Source: Bradyrhizobium stylosanthis (GTDB lineage: Bacteria > Pseudomonadota > Alphaproteobacteria > Rhizobiales > Xanthobacteraceae). Taken from it: a stretch of 64,000 nt of DNA. Below, in pieces: positions 58,507 through 64,000 of the stretch. Made by a program: the position numbers and the translations under genes. Within the stretch, counting starts at the first letter, position 1, and each line of letters begins with the position of its first letter. The stretch is from NCBI RefSeq assembly GCF_001641335.1, contig NZ_LVEM01000005.1, positions 496,001 to 560,000 on the forward strand, read 5' to 3'. The notes beneath the pieces were generated by a model, which worked only from the letters and a program-made list of their open reading frames with translations, did not search any database and had not been told where the DNA came from.

Positions 58507-60429
58507 ATGAACGTCCGAGGGAACGCCCAGGGGAAGAGTCTCTATCACGAGGTCCATGCGCGCTCGCTGGCCGATCCCCAGGGTTTCTGGGCCGAGGCAG
58601 CCACGGAGATCGACTGGATCGAGACGCCGAAGACGATCTTCGACGCCTCCCAGGGCGTCTACGGCCGCTGGTTCACCGGGGGCGTCGTCAACACCTGCTA
58701 CAACGCGCTCGACCGCCACGTCGAGCGCGGCCGCGCCGATCAGGTCGCGCTGATCCACGATTCGCCGCTCACGGGTTCGATCACCAAGCTGACCTATGCC
58801 GAGCTCCTGGGCGAGGTGCAGGCGCTCGGCGCCATCATGCAGGATTTCGGCGTCGCCAAGGGCGACCGCGTCATTCTCTACATGCCGATGGTGCCGGAAG
58901 CGGTGGTCGCGATGCTCGCCTGCGCGCGGATCGGCGCGGTGCATTCGGTGGTGTTCGGTGGCTTTGCCGCAAAGGAGCTTGCCACGCGCATCGACGATGC
59001 GCAGCCGAAACTCATTCTCTCGGCGAGCTGCGGCATCGAGCCCGGCCGTATCGTGCAGTACAAGCCGCTGCTCGACGAAGCCATCAGGCTGGCCGGCAGC
59101 AAGCCGAAGGCCTGCATCGTGCTGCAGCGTCCGCAGCTCACCTGCGACCTGACGCCGGGCCGCGACTATGATTGGGCGAGCCTGCGCCGCAAGGCGATGA
59201 ACGACGGCAAGAAGGCGGGTTGCGTGCCCGTCGCCGCCACCGATCCGCTCTACATCCTCTACACCTCGGGCACGACGGGCATCCCCAAGGGCGTCGTGCG
59301 CGACAATGGCGGCCATTTGGTCGCGGTGAAATGGTCGATGTTCAACCTCTATGGCGTCAAGCCGGGCGAGGTCTGGTGGTGCGGCTCCGACATCGGCTGG
59401 GTGGTCGGCCACAGCTACATCATCTACGGCCCGCTGCTGCATGGCGCGACCTCGATCATGTACGAGGGCAAGCCGGTCGGCACGCCCGATGCGGGCGCGT
59501 TCTGGCGCGTCATCAGCGAGCACAAGGCGGTCGCCTTGTTCACTGCGCCGACCGCGTTCCGCGCGATCCGGAAAGAGGATCCGGAAGGCAAATTCATCCG
59601 GCAATACGATCTGTCGAAATTCCGCACGCTGTTCCTCGCCGGCGAGCGCGCCGATCCGCCGACGGTCGAATGGGCGGAGCAGCAGCTGAAGGTGCCGGTC
59701 ATCGACCATTGGTGGCAGACCGAAACCGGCTGGTGCATCGCCGGCAATCCGGTCGGACTCGGCATGCTGCCGGTGAAGCACGGCTCGCCGACGGTGCCGA
59801 TGCCGGGCTACCAGGTCGACGTGGTCGATGAGGCGGCAAAGCCGGTGCCAGCGAACACCATGGGCTCGATAGTGATAAAACTGCCGATGCCGCCGGGATG
59901 CCTGCCGACGCTGTGGAATCAGGACGCGCGCTTCAAGGAGGCGTACCTCAGCGAATTCCCCGGCTATTACAAAACCTCGGACGCCGGTTACAAGGACGAG
60001 GACGGCTATGTCTTCGTGATGGGCCGCACCGACGACATCATCAACGTCGCAGGCCATCGCCTCTCCACCGGCGGCATGGAAGAGATCCTGGCCTCGCACC
60101 CCGATGTTGCCGAATGCGCCGTGCTCGGCGTCAAGGATGCGATCAAGGGCGAGGTGCCCTGCGGCTTCCTGGTGCTCAAGGCCGGCGTGAAGCGCGCGCC
60201 TGCCGAGATCGAGAAGGAGATCGTCGCGCTGGTGCGCGACCGGCTCGGCCCGGTCGCCGCCTTCAAGCTCGCCATCACCGTCGGCCGCCTGCCCAAGACG
60301 CGCTCGGGCAAGATCCTGCGCGGCACCATCAAGAAGATCGCCGATGGCGAGACCTGGACCATGCCGGCGACGATCGAGGATCCCAAGGTGCTGGACGAGA
60401 TCGGCGAGGCGCTGAAGCGGCGGGTGTGA
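58507..60429 (+). CDS. prpE: Propionyl-CoA synthetase
   Basis: A 640-residue adenylate-forming ligase of the acetate/propionate class. LYILYTSGTTGIPKGVVRDN is the P-loop; GSDIGWVVGHSYIIYGPLLHG and the VIDHWWQTETGW motif fit PrpE. The C-terminal TRSGKILRGTI holds the catalytic Lys, which in relatives is inactivated by acetylation. It activates propionate (or acetate) with ATP and CoA in the cytoplasm. The start M-N-V-R-G-N at 58507 is the first in-frame ATG; the GAACGGGAGCGCGGGA sequence lies upstream. No methylcitrate genes are adjacent, so it stands alone. Confidence 0.93.
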   Translation: MNVRGNAQGKSLYHEVHARSLADPQGFWAEAATEIDWIETPKTIFDASQGVYGRWFTGGVVNTCYNALDRHVERGRADQVALIHDSPLTGSITKLTYAELLGEVQALGAIMQDFGVAKGDRVILYMPMVPEAVVAMLACARIGAVHSVVFGGFAAKELATRIDDAQPKLILSASCGIEPGRIVQYKPLLDEAIRLAGSKPKACIVLQRPQLTCDLTPGRDYDWASLRRKAMNDGKKAGCVPVAATDPLYILYTSGTTGIPKGVVRDNGGHLVAVKWSMFNLYGVKPGEVWWCGSDIGWVVGHSYIIYGPLLHGATSIMYEGKPVGTPDAGAFWRVISEHKAVALFTAPTAFRAIRKEDPEGKFIRQYDLSKFRTLFLAGERADPPTVEWAEQQLKVPVIDHWWQTETGWCIAGNPVGLGMLPVKHGSPTVPMPGYQVDVVDEAAKPVPANTMGSIVIKLPMPPGCLPTLWNQDARFKEAYLSEFPGYYKTSDAGYKDEDGYVFVMGRTDDIINVAGHRLSTGGMEEILASHPDVAECAVLGVKDAIKGEVPCGFLVLKAGVKRAPAEIEKEIVALVRDRLGPVAAFKLAITVGRLPKTRSGKILRGTIKKIADGETWTMPATIEDPKVLDEIGEALKRRV

Positions 60430-60462
60430 CGCCGTCGCCGCTCTCTCATCGAGATTCCGGTG

Positions 60463-60575
60463 TCGTCGCCCGGCTTGACCGGGCGACCCAGTACGCCGCG
60501 GCCGCCATCGTGTGACCCAGTGTCTGCCGCCGAGTGCTGGATTCCCCGCCTTCGCGGGGCATGACTGCGCGTGGG
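60463..60575. repeat. Composite intergenic repeat with two hairpins
   Basis: GTCGTCGCCCGGCTTGACCG pairs with CGGGCGACCCAG in a first hairpin (~60463-60492). TGCTGGATTCCCCGCCTTCG and the following CGGGGCATGAC form a second. The pieces resemble, without matching, the other palindromic families. Confidence 0.5.
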
Positions 60576-60645
60576 GGAACAGCATGCAGGGACTTACAAT
60601 CTCCGCATTCCGCGCTAAACAGGGGCGGACAACAAGGGACCCTCG

Positions 60646-60915
60646 ATGCCACTCGCCATCGCGCCACGCCTGCTCGCAGCCGTCACTCTCGCCGTCGCGC
60701 TCTCCGCCTGCTCGGCGCGCTATCAGACGCCGGTGGCGGTGGGCGGCGACGATGACGACGCGGTCTGCCAGAGCCGCGGCTATGCGCAGGGCTCGCCGGA
60801 ATACGTGGCCTGCCGCAAGGACCGCGACGTCCAGCGCAATGCCGCAACCGCGCGCGCCGATCGCCGCCAGCGCGATCTCGGCGAGTACATGCTGAACCAT
60901 CCCGATCGGCCGTAA
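60646..60915 (+). CDS. Small hypothetical lipoprotein (89 aa)
   Basis: PRLLAAVTLAVALSACSARY gives a lipoprotein signal with lipobox LSAC (Cys22). The mature peptide is short and charged (GGDDDDAVCQSRGYAQGSPE, then YVACRKDRDVQRNAATARAD and a Pro-rich end). Two further Cys may pair. No family is recognised. The start M-P-L-A at 60646 is good. Confidence 0.72.
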   Translation: MPLAIAPRLLAAVTLAVALSACSARYQTPVAVGGDDDDAVCQSRGYAQGSPEYVACRKDRDVQRNAATARADRRQRDLGEYMLNHPDRP

Positions 60916-61017
60916 GCACGGGCGCGGAATTATCATGCCGCGCCATTCCGCCCGCAATCGCGCATCACGTGACACATCTGCAACGCGACGGCCAAATCGT
61001 GTCGCGTTTGTCCTGAT

Positions 61018-61031
61018 TTGATCGGCGTCAA
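61018..61031. promoter_or_regulatory. FixK/FNR-type box upstream of ompW
   Basis: TTGATCGGCGTCAA fits TTGA-N6-TCAA, the FixK2/FNR dyad. It is 75 bases before the ompW start codon. At the usual -40.5 position a transcript would start near 61065. Confidence 0.6.
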
Positions 61032-61106
61032 ATCCTTCACCATTGCCTTTCTGCTCTGACGCTCACGTCGCGCAACGACGCGCGGCTATGGCTGAAGGGG
61101 AATGCA

Positions 61107-61853
61107 ATGGACGGAACGATAAGAAACTGGGCGCGGCTCGCGACACTCGGCGCGATGCTCGCGGGGACCTTTGCCTCGGCGCGGGCTGCCGATTTGCCCG
61201 TTTACAAGAAGGCGCCGCCGCCTGTGGAGGCATTGAATCCCTGGATGGTGCGCCTGCGCGTGCTCGGCGTGTTGCCGGATGCGGGCGGCTCCACCGTCAA
61301 TGTCGCGGGCGTGCCGTCGCTGTCGTCGCCGAACTCCGGCCTCTCGATCAGCGATCAGGTCGTGCCCGAGCTCGACATCAGCTATTTCTTCACGAAGAAC
61401 ATCGCGGCGGAATTGATCCTCGGCGTGACCCGGCACTCGATCAGCGGCACCGGCTCACTCGCGAGCCTGCCGATCGGCAAGACCACGCTGCTGCCGCCGA
61501 CGCTGACGCTGCAATATCACTTCGACAATTTCGGCGCGTTCAAGCCGTATATCGGCGCAGGCGTGAACTACACTGTGTTCTTCAACAATTCCGCGGCGAA
61601 TGCGCCGGCCGCCATCGCCGGCCCGCCCGCGATCGTCGCCACCACCACGAACCTGCACGTCAGCAACGCGTGGGGCGGCGCGGTGCAGTTCGGCTTCGAC
61701 TACATGCTCGACCGGCACTGGGGTCTCAACGTCGACGTCAAGAAGCTCTGGCTGCGGCCGGATTATTCAGCGACCGTCAGCGGCCTGCCGGTGACCGGCA
61801 CCGCGCATATCGATCCGTGGCTGGTCGGCGCCGGTGTGACGTACAAGTTCTGA
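61107..61853 (+). CDS. ompW: OmpW family outer membrane protein
   Basis: A 248-residue OmpW-type eight-stranded barrel. The signal peptide (LATLGAMLAGTFASARA, cleaved near AA/DLP) is followed by a short Lys/Pro segment and alternating strands (PWMVRLRVLGVLPDAGG, TTLLPPTLTLQYHFDNFGAF, KPYIGAGVNYTVFF, NVDVKKLWLRPDYS), ending with the C-terminal Phe (GAGVTYKF) needed by the Bam machinery. OmpW forms narrow channels for small hydrophobic compounds. A FixK/FNR box at 61018 suggests induction at low oxygen, as for ompW of enteric bacteria. The start has AAGGGGAATGCA upstream. Confidence 0.93.
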   Translation: MDGTIRNWARLATLGAMLAGTFASARAADLPVYKKAPPPVEALNPWMVRLRVLGVLPDAGGSTVNVAGVPSLSSPNSGLSISDQVVPELDISYFFTKNIAAELILGVTRHSISGTGSLASLPIGKTTLLPPTLTLQYHFDNFGAFKPYIGAGVNYTVFFNNSAANAPAAIAGPPAIVATTTNLHVSNAWGGAVQFGFDYMLDRHWGLNVDVKKLWLRPDYSATVSGLPVTGTAHIDPWLVGAGVTYKF

Positions 61854-61887
61854 GGGACGGCGGAGTTAGGGACGCACACTGCTTCCC

Positions 61888-62026
61888 CAACGTCGTCCTG
61901 GCGAAAGCCAGGACCCATACCGCGTGATCCATCGGTTACGTACAGTCGAAGTACCGGACGACGAGCCTTCGCCAAACGCCTCCCTGGGGTAATGGGTCCT
62001 GGCTTTCGCCAGGACGACGGCGGAGA
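61888..62026. repeat. Inverted repeat (CGTCCTGGCGAAAGCCAGGAC type)
   Basis: GTCGTCCTGGCGAAAGCCAG and CTGGCTTTCGCCAGGACGAC flank about 90 bases with GGGTAATGGGTC. Third member of the 44756 and 53204 family. It lies between the convergent ompW and trcR genes. Confidence 0.78.
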
Positions 62027-62034
62027 GAGTTCGC

Positions 62035-62073
62035 GCAAAAACAAAAAACGCGGCGGGTTTTCCCGCCGCGTTT
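62035..62073 (-). terminator. Rho-independent terminator of trcR
   Basis: On the minus strand AACGCGGCGGG and CCCGCCGCGTT form an 11-bp GC stem with a 4-base loop, followed by a T-rich run (TTTTTTGTTTTTG). It lies about 30 bases after the trcR stop codon. Confidence 0.85.
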
Positions 62074-62100
62074 GCATGCGATGACCAGGGAGAGGGGAGA

Positions 62101-62796
62101 CTACTCTTCCTCGTCCTCCTGCTTCTTGCCGCCGAGCGTCTTCAGCTTGGCGAACACGGCGTCGACGTTGAGGTCGTCGCTGGATTTCTCCGCCGGCTCG
62201 AACTCGTCCTTCTTGGTGGTCTCGGAGGCCGGCAGCAGGGTGGCGCCGCCATAGGCTGCGTCGATCGGCTTTTCCTTGGCCGCGCGCGCCACTTCGAAAT
62301 CGAGCTCGATCTGCGAGCAGAGGCCGAGGGTGACCGGGTCGATCGGGGTCAGCTGGGAGGTGTTCCAGTGGGTGCGGTCGCGGACGCTGGCGATCGTGCT
62401 CTTGGTGGTGCCGACCAGGCGCATGACCTGGGCGTCCTTGAGCTCGGGATGGCTGCGCAGCAGCCAGAGGATGGCGCTGGGGCGCTCGTGGCGGCGCGAG
62501 ACCGGGGTGTAGCGCGGGCCCTTGCGCTTGGGCTGCGGCGGCAGCACCACCTTGCTCTCCTGCAGGCGGAGCCGGTAATCCGGGTTATTCTCGCCCTTCT
62601 CGATCTCCTCGCGGGTCAGCTGGCCGTTGGAGAGGGGGTCCATGCCCTTGATGCCCTGGGCGGCGTCGCCGTCGGCAATGGCGCGTACCTCGAGGGGATG
62701 CATTTTGGTGAAATCGGCGACCTGGTCGAAGGTCAGCGCGGTGTTGTCGAGCAGCCAGACGGCGGTCGCCTTGGGCATCAGAGGTGCGTTGCTCAT
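62101..62796 (-). CDS. trcR: Cell cycle transcriptional regulator TrcR (DUF1013)
   Basis: A 231-residue protein of the DUF1013/TrcR family. LLDNTALTFDQVADFTKMHP and LEVRAIADGDAAQGIKGMDP start the conserved domain; RPSAILWLLRSHPELKDAQV and GTTKSTIASVRDRTHWNTSQ form the HTH-like region. The tail is acidic and Lys/Glu-rich. TrcR helps RNA polymerase at promoters of cell-cycle genes (in Caulobacter). AAAGGAG at good spacing supports ATG 62796. A sigma-70-like promoter at 62875-62903 and the terminator at 62035 bound the transcript. Confidence 0.95.
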   Translation of the reverse strand: MSNAPLMPKATAVWLLDNTALTFDQVADFTKMHPLEVRAIADGDAAQGIKGMDPLSNGQLTREEIEKGENNPDYRLRLQESKVVLPPQPKRKGPRYTPVSRRHERPSAILWLLRSHPELKDAQVMRLVGTTKSTIASVRDRTHWNTSQLTPIDPVTLGLCSQIELDFEVARAAKEKPIDAAYGGATLLPASETTKKDEFEPAEKSSDDLNVDAVFAKLKTLGGKKQEDEEE

Positions 62797-62874
62797 GGCA
62801 AATCTCCTTTGTGCTTCGCCCACCCCTCTGGAGGCGAAACCGGTGGTCATCAGCGATGACAGGGAATTCGCGCT

Positions 62875-62903
62875 ATATAAGCCCGGAGGGGGTAGCCACG
62901 CAA
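62875..62903 (-). promoter_or_regulatory. Candidate promoter of trcR
   Basis: On the minus strand TTGCGT, 17 bases, TTATAT, followed by AGCGCGAATTCC, about 80 bases before the trcR start. The TATATA region is the only AT-rich patch in the divergent control region. Confidence 0.45.
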
Positions 62904-63050
62904 TGGTTCTGCTATAGATAGTGCCTTGACAGCGCCCGAAAGGGGGCCCAATTCCCTCTCTAGTCCCGTAAGCCCGTACCTAAGCCCTATTCATCCATCC
63001 GACCGCTTTCCCGCCCATTTGGCGAGGTGATTCGGTCCCGAGATCGCTCA

Positions 63051-64000
63051 ATGTCAGCCAAACCAGACCTCAAGATCGTGCTTTGTTCTCCCCGCGGCTT
63101 CTGTGCCGGGGTGGTCCGGGCGATCGACACCGTGGAACGGGCGCTCGATAAGTACGGCGCCCCCGTCTATGTTCGCCATGAGATTGTGCACAACAAATAC
63201 GTCGTCGACGGGTTGAAAAAGAAGGGTGCCATCTTCGTCGAGGAGCTGGCGGAAATCCCGGAAAACACGACCGCGCCGGTGGTGTTCTCGGCCCATGGCG
63301 TGCCGAAATCGGTTCCGGCCGACGCCCAGTCCCGCAATCTGTTCTCGCTGGACGCGACCTGCCCGCTGGTGACCAAGGTGCACCGCGAGGCCGCGATCCA
63401 CTTCAAGCGCGGCCGCGAGATCTTCCTGATCGGCCATTCGCATCACCCCGAGGTGGTCGGCACGCTCGGCCAGCTCCCGGTCGGCGCCGTGACCCTGATC
63501 GAGACCGCCGAGGACGCCAAGACCATCAATCCGAAGGACCCGAACAACCTGGCCTTCGTGACCCAGACCACGCTGTCGATCGACGACACCGCGGAGATCG
63601 TGGCGCTGCTCAAGGAGCGCTTCCCGAACATCAACGGGCCGCACAAGGAAGACATCTGCTACGCCACCACCAACCGCCAGCTCGCGGTGAAGAAGGTGGC
63701 GCCGGTGGTCGATGCGCTGATCGTTGTCGGCGCGCCGAACTCGTCGAACTCGCAGCGCCTGCGCGAGGTCGCCGAGCGCGAGGGCTGCAGGATCGCGGTG
63801 CTGGCGCAGCGCGCCACCGACATCGACTGGACCAAGTTCGGCAACATCGCGAGCCTCGGCATCACCGCGGGCGCGTCCGCGCCGGAAGTGATCGTCGAGG
63901 AGATCATGGACGCCTTCGCCGAGCGCTACACGCTGCATGTGGAGACGGTCTCGGCCGCGGAAGAGAACGAGTTCTTCCCGCTGCCGCGTCAGGTGCGCCC
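63051..64000 (+). CDS. ispH: 4-hydroxy-3-methylbut-2-enyl diphosphate reductase (partial at window end)
   Basis: The first 316 residues of IspH, the [4Fe-4S] enzyme making IPP and DMAPP in the last step of the MEP isoprenoid pathway. Cluster Cys12 ([11 protein letters not shown]), Cys104 ([11 protein letters not shown]) and a third in [11 protein letters not shown] are present, as are the diphosphate-binding His residues ([30 protein letters not shown]). The Glu of the active site falls in [10 protein letters not shown]-type context. It runs past the window; the start ATG follows the non-coding interval 62797-63050 shared with trcR. Confidence 0.97.
   Translation, partial: MSAKPDLKIVLCSPRGFCAGVVRAIDTVERALDKYGAPVYVRHEIVHNKYVVDGLKKKGAIFVEELAEIPENTTAPVVFSAHGVPKSVPADAQSRNLFSLDATCPLVTKVHREAAIHFKRGREIFLIGHSHHPEVVGTLGQLPVGAVTLIETAEDAKTINPKDPNNLAFVTQTTLSIDDTAEIVALLKERFPNINGPHKEDICYATTNRQLAVKKVAPVVDALIVVGAPNSSNSQRLREVAEREGCRIAVLAQRATDIDWTKFGNIASLGITAGASAPEVIVEEIMDAFAERYTLHVETVSAAEENEFFPLPRQVR

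Noticed and set aside
58471-60975. 834-residue open frame on the minus strand
   Set aside because: Antisense to prpE, without a domain and unusually rich in His, Arg and Asp.

Overview
The window is high-GC alphaproteobacterial chromosome. Gene content, protein families and the intergenic palindromic repeats point to Bradyrhizobium or a close relative (Nitrobacteraceae, Hyphomicrobiales). That assignment is a judgement from recognised families, not from a search. Most of the window is ordinary chromosome; there are two tRNA genes, no rRNA, no CRISPR array and no intact insertion sequence.

Layout. 1-1800 is a gene-poor, repeat-rich end with one small ORF. 1806-9000 holds tRNA-Thr, a cyclic-nucleotide-binding/flavoprotein fusion, an EthD-like protein, an alpha/beta hydrolase and a TetR regulator divergent from an SDR gene, with a clear palindromic operator between them. 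9038-13025 is a conserved housekeeping block: DUF2948, hisD, UPF0262, a low-molecular-weight phosphatase, maf and yacG, followed by tRNA-Phe. 13355-20607 is an ECF sigma/ChrR anti-sigma locus. It includes a second ECF sigma gene, DUF2177 and DUF1295 membrane proteins, and a tight operon of FAD oxidoreductase, DUF1365 and a cyclopropane-synthase-like methyltransferase. Four promoters in it share the element TGATCC-N17-GTT, so it reads as one singlet-oxygen or lipid-damage regulon that may make modified (possibly furan) fatty acids.

20666-26373 is the most unusual stretch. A sigma-54-type promoter precedes a small unknown gene. Facing it is an apparent operon of a small protein, a lipoprotein, a multidomain peptidoglycan-active protein without a signal peptide and a membrane-associated protein, headed by a BTAD (SARP-like) regulator. 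26648-34217 carries small secreted proteins, a hybrid histidine kinase, a nitrobindin-like protein, a RibD-C reductase, an amine oxidase and an isochorismatase-like hydrolase.

34330-46029 is rich in lipid and acyl-CoA functions: acyl-CoA ligase, oleate hydratase, a CoA-transferase-like pair, thioesterase and Nudix CoA hydrolase, plus a sensor kinase. 46102-56599 has a transglycosylase-like protein, a complete TAXI-TRAP transporter with its DUF1850 partner, an SDR and a Na+/H+ antiporter. 55835-64000 has two tandem TPR-LprI paralogues, propionyl-CoA synthetase, an OmpW porin with a FixK/FNR box, the cell-cycle regulator TrcR and the start of ispH, which runs off the window.

Start codons were chosen by ribosome-binding site, signal peptide and family length. 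Positions of short sites were counted by eye and may be off by one or two bases.
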